In this document: in pieces, positions 27,064 to 35,661 of the stretch | Position numbering within the stretch: position 1 is the stretch's first letter | Layout of the letters: each line of letters starts with the position of its first letter | NCBI GenBank assembly: GCA_025357635.1 | Contig: JANXOV010000082.1 | Location: 35,519 to 99,518 of the forward strand | DNA from: Pseudomonadota bacterium | GTDB lineage: Bacteria > Pseudomonadota > Gammaproteobacteria > Steroidobacterales > Steroidobacteraceae | DNA length: 64,000 nucleotides | Reading direction: 5' to 3' | Translations under genes and position numbers: made by a program | Notes under the pieces: generated by a model | Database searches by the model: none | The model's input: only the letters and a program-made list of their open reading frames with translations | Told to the model about the DNA's origin: nothing

Positions 27064-28476
27064 ATGGCGAACTTCGCACTGACGATCGGTGGCAAGCGCA
27101 TCGAAACCGCGCAAACCTTCAAGGTTTTGAACCCGGCCGACGAAAGCGTCGTGGCGGAGGCGCCGCAAGGCACGGTGGCGCTGCTGGATCAGGCCGTCGA
27201 GGCGGCTCGCAAGGCGCTGCCGGGCTGGTCGGCGCTGAGTTCCGAGGCGCGTGCGGCGAAGTTGATGGAAATCGCGGAGGTGATCGAAAAGCATCACCCG
27301 GAGCTGGCGGAACTCGTGACCCGCGAACAGGGCAAGACGCAGAGCGGGCCCGGCGCCAACATGGAAGTGGGCGGCGCGGTGGCCTGGACACGCGTAACCG
27401 CCAGCCTGTCGCTGCCGGAGGAGACCATTCAAGACGATGCGAAAGGCAAGATCCTGCTGCGTCGCAAGCCGGTGGGAGTGGTAGGCTCGATCACACCGTG
27501 GAACTGGCCGCTGATGATCGCCGTGTGGCATATCATGCCGGCCATCCGCATCGGCTGCACCGTCGTCATCAAGCCCTCCCCGTACACACCGCTGAGCACG
27601 TTGCGTCTGGTGGAGCTCATGAACACGGTGCTGCCGCCGGGCGTCATCAACGTCGTGACCGGCGATGCCGAAGTGGGCAGTCGCATGGTCACGCATCCGG
27701 GCATCAACAAGATCGTCTTCACCGGGTCGATCAACACGGGTAAGAAAGTCATGGGCGGCGCAGCCGACACGCTCAAGCGTCTGACGCTGGAGCTGGGCGG
27801 CAACGATGCCGGCATCATTCTGCCCGGCACCAAGATCGAGCCGCTGCTGGAAAAGCTGTTCTGGGGCTGTTTCATCAATGCCGGACAAACCTGCGCTGCG
27901 CTGAAGCGCCTGTACGTGCACTCCTCGCAATACGAGGAAGTCGTGTCGAAATTCGCCGACTACGTTTCCAAGATCCCCGTCGGCAACGGCATGGACGCGA
28001 AGTCGCTCATCGGACCGCTCACCAACAAGATGCAGCTGGATAAAGTGGCCTCTTACGTCGATGAGGCCCGCGCCCGCGGCGCGCGCATCGTCACCGGCGG
28101 CGTGCGGCCCAAAGGCCCGGGGTTCTTTTATCCGCTCACCGTCATCGCCGATGCAACCGACGACATGCTGGTGGTGAAGGAAGAGCAGTTCGGTCCCGTG
28201 ATTCCCATCGTCAAATACGAAACGGTCGATCAGGCCATTGCCAAGGCCAATTCTCTGGAGGTCGGATTGGGCGGATCGGTGTGGGGCGATGACTCAGCGG
28301 CCGCGGCGACCACGGCGGCGCGCCTGGAATGCGGCACGGCCTGGGTGAATCAGCATGGCGGCCTGCACCCGATGGCGCCCTTCGGCGGCGTGAAGTGCTC
28401 GGGCATCGGCGTGGAGTTCAACGTCGACGGATTGAAGGAATACACCACGGTACAGGTGCTGAATATCGCCGTGTGA
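27064..28476 (+). CDS. NAD(P)-dependent aldehyde dehydrogenase
   Basis: A 470-residue cytoplasmic ALDH. The general base Glu243 lies in LTLELGGNDAG and the nucleophile Cys277 in INAGQTCAALK. The cofactor-binding block TPWNWPL and the FTGSINTGK loop are intact. The substrate is not readable. It follows the Rieske oxygenase by 44 bases, so oxidation of an aldehyde released by that enzyme is the simplest reading. It is also a candidate for the aldehyde product of the nearby QHNDH. Its sequence differs clearly from the second ALDH at 35662-37149. Confidence 0.93.
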   Translation: MANFALTIGGKRIETAQTFKVLNPADESVVAEAPQGTVALLDQAVEAARKALPGWSALSSEARAAKLMEIAEVIEKHHPELAELVTREQGKTQSGPGANMEVGGAVAWTRVTASLSLPEETIQDDAKGKILLRRKPVGVVGSITPWNWPLMIAVWHIMPAIRIGCTVVIKPSPYTPLSTLRLVELMNTVLPPGVINVVTGDAEVGSRMVTHPGINKIVFTGSINTGKKVMGGAADTLKRLTLELGGNDAGIILPGTKIEPLLEKLFWGCFINAGQTCAALKRLYVHSSQYEEVVSKFADYVSKIPVGNGMDAKSLIGPLTNKMQLDKVASYVDEARARGARIVTGGVRPKGPGFFYPLTVIADATDDMLVVKEEQFGPVIPIVKYETVDQAIAKANSLEVGLGGSVWGDDSAAAATTAARLECGTAWVNQHGGLHPMAPFGGVKCSGIGVEFNVDGLKEYTTVQVLNIAV

Positions 28477-28510
28477 GAATGAAGTAGCCCGATCCGTGCC
28501 TTCAAGGCGT

Positions 28511-28828
28511 TCAGTTCAAGCTGACGGCATTCACGCAGGTCAATTGCAGCAGCTTGCGGCGGATGGAGTCGGCCGTGGCGGCGCTGATGCCATCCAGTTC
28601 GATGTCCACCTCCACGCCGCCTTGCGCCGAGCGCTGCAGATTCACGCGCAGCGGCGCGACATTGGCCAGATTGCAGATGCCCGCGATGCGCGCCAAAACA
28701 TCCGGTTCAGCGTCCGCTTCGATGCGATAGGCGAACACCTGGCCTTCGAGCGTCCTGGCGGCACTGCTCGAGTCGATATCGCCGGCATACACGTCGGCTA
28801 TGGCGGGGGTTTGGCTCTGGCTGGTCAT
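28511..28828 (-). CDS. Small ACT-like domain protein
   Basis: A 105-residue protein with a possible ACT-like beta-alpha-beta-beta-alpha-beta pattern. FAYRIEADAEPDVLARIAGI is the first strand and helix, and PLRVNLQRSAQGGVEVDIEL supplies two further strands. The N-terminal 28 residues are polar and probably disordered. ACT domains usually bind amino acids and regulate enzymes. The enzyme it might regulate is not obvious here. It is divergent from the glycerate 2-kinase gene (65 bases) and convergent with the ALDH gene. The call is moderate because small ACT proteins are variable. Confidence 0.65.
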   Translation of the reverse strand: MTSQSQTPAIADVYAGDIDSSSAARTLEGQVFAYRIEADAEPDVLARIAGICNLANVAPLRVNLQRSAQGGVEVDIELDGISAATADSIRRKLLQLTCVNAVSLN

Positions 28829-28893
28829 GATCGCTCGCTATACTCGCGCACATCGCTATTCTAACCTGTCAGCGGCGGGCTTGAGTTCACGTC

Positions 28894-30165
28894 ATGGATT
28901 ACGCGCACCTGTTGCAGCAGAGCTTCGAGGCCGCCGTGCGCGCGGCGGACCCCGCGGCTGTGATGGCTGCGCACCTGCCGCCGCCGGACGGACGGCGCAC
29001 GTGGGTGGTGGGCGCCGGCAAGGCCGCAGCATCTATGGCCCAGGCCCTTGAAGCCGTGTGGAACGGGCCGCTGCCCCTGCAAGGCTTGGTCGTGACGCGC
29101 CACGCGCACCGCGTGCGCACCCGGGACATCGAGGTCATTGAAGCCGGCCATCCGCTGCCCGATGCCGCCGGCGTCGCTGCCTCCGCTGACATCCTGCGTC
29201 TGGCCGGTTCTTTATCATCGCAAGACCGCCTCATCGTGCTGCTGTCCGGCGGCGGTTCCAGCCTGTTGAGCCTGCCCGCGACGGGAATCAGTCTTGAGGA
29301 GTATCGCCAGCTTACGCAATCGCTGTTGCGCGGCGGCGTACCCATCGGGGAATTCAACATCGTGCGCAAGCACCTGTCCGCGACCCAGGGCGGGCGGCTG
29401 GCGGCGGCAACGCGTGCCGCCGTGTGGGCGCTGATCATCTCGGATGTACCCGGCGATGACCTCAGCGCCATTGCTTCGGGGCCCTGCAGCCCGGACGCGA
29501 GCACCTATGCGGATGCGCTGCAGATTCTGACGCACTGGAACATCGATGTACCCGCCGGCATCCACGCGCACCTGCGGGCCGGCGCCCGTGGTGATATCGC
29601 GGAGACACCCAAGCCCGGCGATCCCTGCTTTGCCCGCAGCCACACCCGCATCATCGCCAGCGCGCGCGCCAGCCTTGCCGCCGCGGCACGCCTGCTCAAC
29701 CAGGCCGGCGTCGAAGTCACGAATCTGGGCGATGCAGTCACCGGCGAAGCCGCGGACGTTGCGAGATCACAGGCCGCGTGGGCTCGCGCGCGGCGTGCAC
29801 TGCGCAAAGCGGGCGCCGTGCCCCAGGCGTTGCTGTCCGGCGGCGAGTGCACGGTGACCGTCCGCGGCGCAGGCCGCGGCGGACGCTGCAGTGAATTCCT
29901 GCTGCAGCTGTACGCCGAATTGAACGGCACGCCCGACGTCTACGCACTGGCCTGCGACACCGACGGCATCGACGGCACACAGGACAATGCCGGTGCCGCA
30001 TTTTCCCCCGCCACGCACGCGCTCGCCCAGGCGCGCGGATTGGATCCGCGCGATCATCTGCAGCGCAACGATTCCTATTCCTTTTTTGAAGCGCTGGGCC
30101 AACTGATCGTGACCGGCCCCACGCGCACCAACGTCAACGACTATCGCTGCGTGCTGGTGGTCTGA
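28894..30165 (+). CDS. Glycerate 2-kinase (GckA/TtuD type)
   Basis: A 423-residue type-2 glycerate kinase. The N-terminal DUF4147 domain has WVVGAGKAAASMAQAL and the phosphate-binding LLSGGGSSLLSLPA. The conserved NIVRKHLSATQGGRLA and the PGDD pattern follow, and the C-terminal MOFRL domain has LACDTDGIDGTQDNAGA. It phosphorylates D-glycerate to 2-phosphoglycerate, the end step of glucarate, tartrate, serine-cycle or glyoxylate routes. ATG 28894 was chosen for its polar helix start. No tartronate semialdehyde reductase or glyoxylate carboligase lies directly adjacent, though a TPP-lyase of that superfamily is at 38265. Confidence 0.93.
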   Translation: MDYAHLLQQSFEAAVRAADPAAVMAAHLPPPDGRRTWVVGAGKAAASMAQALEAVWNGPLPLQGLVVTRHAHRVRTRDIEVIEAGHPLPDAAGVAASADILRLAGSLSSQDRLIVLLSGGGSSLLSLPATGISLEEYRQLTQSLLRGGVPIGEFNIVRKHLSATQGGRLAAATRAAVWALIISDVPGDDLSAIASGPCSPDASTYADALQILTHWNIDVPAGIHAHLRAGARGDIAETPKPGDPCFARSHTRIIASARASLAAAARLLNQAGVEVTNLGDAVTGEAADVARSQAAWARARRALRKAGAVPQALLSGGECTVTVRGAGRGGRCSEFLLQLYAELNGTPDVYALACDTDGIDGTQDNAGAAFSPATHALAQARGLDPRDHLQRNDSYSFFEALGQLIVTGPTRTNVNDYRCVLVV

Positions 30166-30192
30166 GGCTGCACGCACACGACTTGCCGCGCG

Positions 30193-31344
30193 CTAGCGCA
30201 GCAGTCCGGCGATCGCGATGCCGACGAAATTGCCGACCACGTGGCAGAGGATTCCCGTCATGACCGCCGGCGTCACCATGGAATGCCAGCCTTTGCCGGC
30301 GACAACCGCTACCGTGGCGGCGGGTCCGACAATGGCCGCACCGCAACCCGTCACGGCCTCCGCCAGATTCAGCCTCAGCAATTTGCACAAAATCATGGTG
30401 ATCACGATGCCGATGACCAGCAGAATGATGACGTAGAAAAACAGGCTGACGGCATTGTTCAGGAAGGTGGTGATGTCCGTGCCCAGTCCGATCATGGCAA
30501 AGAACAGGTACATGAAAATCATGCCCAGCTCGAACTCGCCGCGCAGACGGCGCAGCTGCTTCGGAAAAACATTGGCCGCGACCACCGTCAGCACGGTGAC
30601 ATAGAGAATCCGGTATTGCCCTTGATCGTGTCCGCTCATCCGCGTCACGGCATCGGCGACGACGCGCGACAACGCGCACAGGGTCATGGTCATCGCCAGC
30701 GCGCCGCTGATGTGGGTGAGCCGGAACTCCGGCACGGCGGTCAGCGCGGATGCCGCGGCGGAGCCGCCCGCGTCCTCGGCGGCAAGCGGCGTGGGAAACA
30801 TGCGCTGGATCACGCGCAGGGAAGGCAACGAAACCAAGGTCATCAATCCCAGCACGCTGGGAATCATGCTGGCGCCGGTGGCCACCGATAGGTCGGTGGC
30901 GCTCATGCCCACGGCGTTGGCCACGGCGACCAGGCTGATGGTCCCGCCAATGAAACCTCCGGCATACACTCCGGCCACCTGCGCGCTCACATGCCAGGGC
31001 TGCAACAGGTAGTACCCCACCAGCACGCCGATGACGATGCCGACGCAGGCGGCCGCAAAACCGATCATCACGCGGCCGCTTTCGACGAATATGCGCTTCA
31101 GATCCGCCTTGATCATCAGCAGCGGTATCGCCGCTGCAACGACGTACTGGCCGATGAAGTCGGCCACGGTTGAGGAAAAGGCGGTGATTTTCAGATTCGA
31201 CAGCAGCGTGCCCAGGGAAAGGACCACGACCACGCCGGGGATGATTTTCCCGATCCGGGAGGCATCGGTGGCAAAGCCCAGCCAGGCCATGCAAAAGACG
31301 ATGGCGGTCATGGCCAGGACATCGTTCGCAGCAATATAGGACAT
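30193..31344 (-). CDS. DUF819-family integral membrane protein
   Basis: A 383-residue polytopic inner-membrane protein with about eleven helices, matching the DUF819 (YjcL-like) family. It has the GFIGGTISLVAVANAVGMS block in the first half and the related GPAATVAVVAGKGWHSM block near the end, an inverted-repeat-style pair typical of carrier folds. No transported substrate is established for this family. Position between glycerate kinase (convergent, 27 bases) and KDG kinase (divergent, 118 bases) suggests a carboxylate or sugar-acid substrate, but that is inference. Confidence 0.8.
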   Translation of the reverse strand: MSYIAANDVLAMTAIVFCMAWLGFATDASRIGKIIPGVVVVLSLGTLLSNLKITAFSSTVADFIGQYVVAAAIPLLMIKADLKRIFVESGRVMIGFAAACVGIVIGVLVGYYLLQPWHVSAQVAGVYAGGFIGGTISLVAVANAVGMSATDLSVATGASMIPSVLGLMTLVSLPSLRVIQRMFPTPLAAEDAGGSAAASALTAVPEFRLTHISGALAMTMTLCALSRVVADAVTRMSGHDQGQYRILYVTVLTVVAANVFPKQLRRLRGEFELGMIFMYLFFAMIGLGTDITTFLNNAVSLFFYVIILLVIGIVITMILCKLLRLNLAEAVTGCGAAIVGPAATVAVVAGKGWHSMVTPAVMTGILCHVVGNFVGIAIAGLLR

Positions 31345-31462
31345 TGAGCAGCACCTTCCCGGGTCGGCGTCGTGAATTCAATAGTAACGCAATTCCACAC
31401 CGCGCCCGCACGAGGCAATGGCTTGCACCTTGCCTTGCGAGCGATTAGCGTACGAAAGCGTC

Positions 31463-32476
31463 ATGAAAACCATTCTGTGCTTCGGCGAAGTTCTCCTGCG
31501 ACTCACCGCGCCCGATCACGAGCAGTTGCTGCGATCCGCGCATCTGCAGGCCTGTTTCGGCGGCGCCGAGGTCAACACCGCGATCTCGCTGGGCTATTTC
31601 GGGCACCGTGCCCGCATCGTCACCACCTTGCCGGACAACGCCGTGGGTGATGCCTGCGTGGGCGAATTGCGCCGGCACGGCATCGACACCGCCACGGTGG
31701 CGCGCAGACCCGGGCGCATGGGGCTGTACTACCTCACCACCGGCGCCATGCTGCGGCCGGCGCGCGTGCTGTACGACCGCGCGCACTCCGCATTTGCCGA
31801 GGCGGATCCCGCGCTTTATGACTGGCCGGCGCTGCTGGCGGGCACGGACTGGCTGCACATCAGCGGCATCACACCGGCGCTCAGCGCCACCGCGGCCCGA
31901 GCGCTGCAGGACGCCGTGGAGGAAGCGCAGCGGCGCGGCGTGAGCATCTGCTTCGACTGCAACATCCGCCCCTCCTTGTGGCAGGGACGCGAGGCGCAGG
32001 CTGTCCAGGCCATGCAACGCTTTGCGCAGTGCGCACACCTGCTGCTCGGCAATCCGCATGACATCGCGCGCATGTTCGGCGGCGATTTCGCCGGCCAGCC
32101 GGCGCGTGAGGCGCACGCGGCGGCCGCAGCCACGGCCATGGCCGCGTGCCCCAGCATTCGCTACGTCGCCGCCACGCACCGCATCGTGCACAGCGCCGAT
32201 CATCACACGCTCACCGGATACCTCGCGGACCGGAGCGCCATCGCCTGCAGCCGCGCGTTCGAACTGAACCCCGTTCTGGAGCGCATCGGCGCCGGCGATG
32301 CCTTCGCCGCCGGCGTGCTGCACAGTTTGTGTGCGGATCTGCAGCTGCAGGATGCCGTCGACTTCGCGGCCGCCGCGACGGCGCTGAAACACACGCTGCC
32401 AGGGGATTTCAACACCCTGCGCGAGCAGGACGTGCGCCATTTGCTGGCCAGCGGCGGCCTGGACGTGCAGCGCTAG
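31463..32476 (+). CDS. kdgK: 2-dehydro-3-deoxygluconokinase (PfkB family)
   Basis: A 337-residue ribokinase-fold sugar kinase. The N-terminal substrate loop is FGGAEVNTAISLGYFG, the central block is SICFDCNIRPSLW, and the catalytic base Asp279 lies in the PfkB signature IGAGDAFAAG. The FDCNxRPxLW pattern is characteristic of KDG kinases, which make 2-keto-3-deoxy-6-phosphogluconate in hexuronate and aldonate catabolism. ATG 31463 was preferred over an upstream frame. No KDPG aldolase is in the window. Together with manD at 41020 it would carry mannonate to KDPG. Confidence 0.85.
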   Translation: MKTILCFGEVLLRLTAPDHEQLLRSAHLQACFGGAEVNTAISLGYFGHRARIVTTLPDNAVGDACVGELRRHGIDTATVARRPGRMGLYYLTTGAMLRPARVLYDRAHSAFAEADPALYDWPALLAGTDWLHISGITPALSATAARALQDAVEEAQRRGVSICFDCNIRPSLWQGREAQAVQAMQRFAQCAHLLLGNPHDIARMFGGDFAGQPAREAHAAAAATAMAACPSIRYVAATHRIVHSADHHTLTGYLADRSAIACSRAFELNPVLERIGAGDAFAAGVLHSLCADLQLQDAVDFAAAATALKHTLPGDFNTLREQDVRHLLASGGLDVQR

Positions 32477-32602
32477 CGCATGAGAGGGATTGATCGCCGC
32501 ATAAACAACGATCAACCCGCGCCGGGACGTTTAGACCGGATAATGGCACTCCTCGCGGAGCCGTCCGCGGCTGCGGTCCGTTCAATCACTGACAGGAATT
32601 AG

Positions 32603-34174
32603 ATGGCTTCTTTCGACGTTGCGGTTGCGGGCGGCGGTGTCAACGGCCTGGCCTGTGCGGCCACCCTGGCGCGCGAGGGCTTGAGCGTGTGCGTGGTCGA
32701 GCGCAATGCCTGGGTCGGCGGCGGCGCCATCACTCGCGAAGTGACGCTGCCGGGCTTCAAACACGATCTGTTCGGATCTTCGCATGTGTGGATTCATTGC
32801 AACGAGGACTTCAAGGCCATTCAACCGGACCTGGAGCGCTTCGGTCTGCGGTACCTGTGGGCCGAGGACCACATCACCGGCCACCCGGACAAGTCCGGCG
32901 GGCCGGGCATCATCATCTACAAGTCCATCGACAAAACCTGCGAGTCCATTGCGCGCTATTGCGCGGCCGATGCGCGCCGCTACCGCAAGGTGTATGAGGA
33001 TTTCGCCTTCATCAAAGAAGGCTTCCTGAAGGCCTTCTTTTCCCCGCCCTCGCCGCCCTCGACCATGGCCCGCGCGCTGGAGAACAGCCACGATGGCCTG
33101 CGGCGTCTGCAGGAATTCTCGCTCTCGGCGCGCGCCTGGGTGGAGATGAATTTCGAGAACAATTTCGTCAAAGCGGTGATGCTGAACTGGGCGCTGGCGC
33201 CGCAGATCCTTCCCGAACAGGAAGGCGCCGGCCAGTCGTTTTACATCATGATTCCGGCCATTCACGTCTACGGCCAGGCGATTCCCCAGGGTGGCAGCCA
33301 GGAGCTGCCCAATGCCATGGCCCGGTTCATCCAGTCCAAGGGCGGCACCGTCATGACCGGCACGGCGATCTCGCGCATCCTGGTGCAAGACAATCGCGCC
33401 ACCGGTCTGCAATTGGCGAACGGGGAGATCATCAACGCTCAGCGCGCCGTCGTATCGGCGCTGGAACCGAAACAGACGTTTCTGAACTTCGTTGGGGCGG
33501 ACAAGCTGCAGCCGGACTTTACACACCTGGTGGAGCGCTATTCGTTCGGCAAGATCAGCATTTGCCGTGTGCATCTGGCGCTGTCCGAGCCGCCGCGCTT
33601 CAACAACGGCGAGGACATGAGCGCCTGTCTGTTCCATCGCATCGTGGATTCGATGGAACAGATGACGCGCTTCTATGCGCAGATCGCCATGGGCATCCCG
33701 CCCACGGATCCGTTCCTGTGGTGCGCCTGCTGGACGCTGATGGACCCGACGCGCGCGCCGGCAGGAAAACACACGCTGATCCTGGACACCTTCGTTTCCA
33801 ACTGGCTCGCCGATGGCCGCAGCTGGGCGGACATCGGCGAGGACTACGTGCGCAACGTGCTGCTGAAGAAGCTGCAGCAGTACGCGCCGAACATCAACGA
33901 TGCGACAATTCTGGGCATGTACGTGGAAACGCGCGAAAGCCTCGAAGCGGCCAACCCCAGCTTCGTCGACGGCACCACCAACGGCGGCGAACGCATCGCC
34001 GCACAATTGGGATACTTCCGCCCCTTCCCCGGTTACGCCCACTACCGCTCGCCGGTCAAACAGCTGTACATGACCGGACCGCATTGCCACCCGGGCGGCG
34101 GCATTTCGGCCATGGGCACGATCACGGCGCGCGTGATGCTGGATGATTTCGGCATGAAGCGCGCGAATTTTTAA
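32603..34174 (+). CDS. FAD-dependent oxidoreductase, phytoene desaturase/PYROXD2-like
   Basis: A 523-residue flavoprotein with an N-terminal dinucleotide motif VAVAGGGVNGLACAATLA (about 6-23), an acidic ribose contact (VVERN), and the C-terminal FAD-closing block TGPHCHPGGGISAMG. The family includes carotenoid desaturases, but animal and bacterial PYROXD2-like members have no fixed substrate, and no carotenoid genes are nearby. It opens a three-gene unit with a nitrilase-type amidase (26 bases) and a 96-residue protein (10 bases). Amine or amide oxidation feeding the amidase is conceivable but unproven. Confidence 0.87.
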   Translation: MASFDVAVAGGGVNGLACAATLAREGLSVCVVERNAWVGGGAITREVTLPGFKHDLFGSSHVWIHCNEDFKAIQPDLERFGLRYLWAEDHITGHPDKSGGPGIIIYKSIDKTCESIARYCAADARRYRKVYEDFAFIKEGFLKAFFSPPSPPSTMARALENSHDGLRRLQEFSLSARAWVEMNFENNFVKAVMLNWALAPQILPEQEGAGQSFYIMIPAIHVYGQAIPQGGSQELPNAMARFIQSKGGTVMTGTAISRILVQDNRATGLQLANGEIINAQRAVVSALEPKQTFLNFVGADKLQPDFTHLVERYSFGKISICRVHLALSEPPRFNNGEDMSACLFHRIVDSMEQMTRFYAQIAMGIPPTDPFLWCACWTLMDPTRAPAGKHTLILDTFVSNWLADGRSWADIGEDYVRNVLLKKLQQYAPNINDATILGMYVETRESLEAANPSFVDGTTNGGERIAAQLGYFRPFPGYAHYRSPVKQLYMTGPHCHPGGGISAMGTITARVMLDDFGMKRANF

Positions 34175-34200
34175 AATTGCATCTGCTGCTGGAGAATACG

Positions 34201-35352
34201 ATGAGCAAGAGAATCGAAAAATACACCGCGCTGGTGGTGCAGCCGCACGTCCACGTCGCTGAGGATCGCGCCGGCATCAAGCGCAACCTGGACCGCGCGC
34301 TGCAGATGATCGACTTCGGCGTCGGCTATACCTGGGAATTGCCGACCCGGCTGGTGGTGTTTCCCGAGTACTTTCTGCAGGGCGTGACCACGCCGGGCAA
34401 GGGCGAACACGGCATCGACTCGTTCATGAAAAAGGCCATCACCTTCGACGGCCCGGAATTCAGGGCGCTGTCGGACAAGGCACGCGAATACAAGCTGTAC
34501 ATCGCCGGCGGCGGCGTGGTGGAACAGGTGCCGCAGTTTCCGGACCGCTGGTTCAATTCCGCCTTCATCATCGGACCGGACGGCGAACTGGCGCTGCGCT
34601 ATCACAAATGGCACATCCCCGCCTCCATCGGCCTGGGCACCAGCCCTCACGATCTGTTCGACGAGTACAAACAGGTGTTCGGCGGCGACATCAAGACGCT
34701 GTTTCCGGTGATCGACACCGACATCGGCAAGCTCGGCACCATGACCTGCCACGACGGCTGCACGCCGGAGGTGTCGCGCGCGCTCGGCTACAACGGCGCC
34801 GAGGTGATCTGCCATCCGGTGGCGCTGCAGGAAATCGAAGGTGTGTCGCAGCCCTGGGATTTCTGGATGTTCACGCGCCGCACGCGCGCGCACGACAACA
34901 TGGCGTATGTGCTGGGCTCGAACTGGGGCACCGTGGACTATGCCTACTATCCGCGCGCATTCTGTCCCGGCAATTCGTTCGCCATCGACTACACCGGCAT
35001 GGTGATGCGTCACGCACCCTATCCCGAAGAGCAGGTGCTGGCCGCGACCATCGACATCGAGGCGCTGCGCGAACACCGCTCACGCTGCAACCACAACACC
35101 TGGGTGGACATGCGCACCGAAGGGTTCCGGCAGATCTACGAAAAGCCGATTTATCCTGCCAATCAGTTCCCCAGCGGAAAACCGCCGCGCACGCTGGCCG
35201 ACAAGATGGGTCCGGTCAAAGAGGTGTTCCGCGATCTGTACGGCCGAGGCCAGTTCATGCCACCGGCCGGCATGAGCGTGGATGACATGGCCAATCTGCA
35301 CGAGAACCGGATCAAGCGCGCGCAGGCCGTCGGCACGCTGAAGAAGAGCTGA
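34201..35352 (+). CDS. Nitrilase-superfamily carbon-nitrogen hydrolase
   Basis: A 383-residue amidase with the Glu-Lys-Cys triad: Glu56 in VVFPEYFLQG, Lys136 in LRYHKWH and Cys183 in MTCHDG. At 383 residues it is longer than most (about 280-330). The extra C-terminal segment around NHNTWVDMRTEGFRQIYEKP resembles formamidase or aliphatic-amidase-like branches. It hydrolyses an amide or N-carbamoyl bond; the substrate is unknown. ATG 34201 has GGAGA nine bases upstream; the eight-codon upstream extension is less likely. It sits in the middle of the oxidoreductase-amidase-small protein unit. Confidence 0.88.
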   Translation: MSKRIEKYTALVVQPHVHVAEDRAGIKRNLDRALQMIDFGVGYTWELPTRLVVFPEYFLQGVTTPGKGEHGIDSFMKKAITFDGPEFRALSDKAREYKLYIAGGGVVEQVPQFPDRWFNSAFIIGPDGELALRYHKWHIPASIGLGTSPHDLFDEYKQVFGGDIKTLFPVIDTDIGKLGTMTCHDGCTPEVSRALGYNGAEVICHPVALQEIEGVSQPWDFWMFTRRTRAHDNMAYVLGSNWGTVDYAYYPRAFCPGNSFAIDYTGMVMRHAPYPEEQVLAATIDIEALREHRSRCNHNTWVDMRTEGFRQIYEKPIYPANQFPSGKPPRTLADKMGPVKEVFRDLYGRGQFMPPAGMSVDDMANLHENRIKRAQAVGTLKKS

Positions 35353-35362
35353 GGGCAGGTTC

Positions 35363-35653
35363 ATGAAAGTCCGCTCACCGCTTGCGAACATGGACCTGAG
35401 CGTCGGCGCCATCGGGCGCCGCGGCAACGATCTGATCCTCAGCTCCGGTGCAGACAGCTCCATGGACGCCACCATCATCGTATCGGCGCGCGAGGTGGTG
35501 AGCGTTTTGTGGAAAATGCTGAGCAGCCGCGGCGGCCTGGTGTTCACGCTGGGCCTGCCGGTGTTCTGGCTGCGGCAGACGCTGGGCGTCGGAGCGGCGC
35601 CGGCCGGCGCGCACGACGCGCCGGCTCAGGCGAACATCAACAAACCGTGGTGA
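35363..35653 (+). CDS. Small unknown protein after the amidase
   Basis: A 96-residue protein with no recognised family. It starts MKVRSPLANMDLSVGAIGRR, has a central IIVSAREVVSVLWKML helix, then one hydrophobic stretch (about 56-72) that could be a membrane helix or a buried core. The tail is Ala/Pro-rich. ATG 35363 follows the amidase stop by 10 bases with GGGCAGG just upstream, so it belongs to that operon. It could be a membrane anchor or accessory factor for the amidase or oxidoreductase. It ends 8 bases before the convergent ALDH stop. Confidence 0.65.
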   Translation: MKVRSPLANMDLSVGAIGRRGNDLILSSGADSSMDATIIVSAREVVSVLWKMLSSRGGLVFTLGLPVFWLRQTLGVGAAPAGAHDAPAQANINKPW

Positions 35654-35661
35654 GGCTCCCG

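Noticed and set aside
32490..32515. TTGATCG/CGATCAA inverted repeat after kdgK
   Set aside because: Only 7 bp with a 12-base loop and no T-run, so it is too weak to call a terminator. It may be a binding site.
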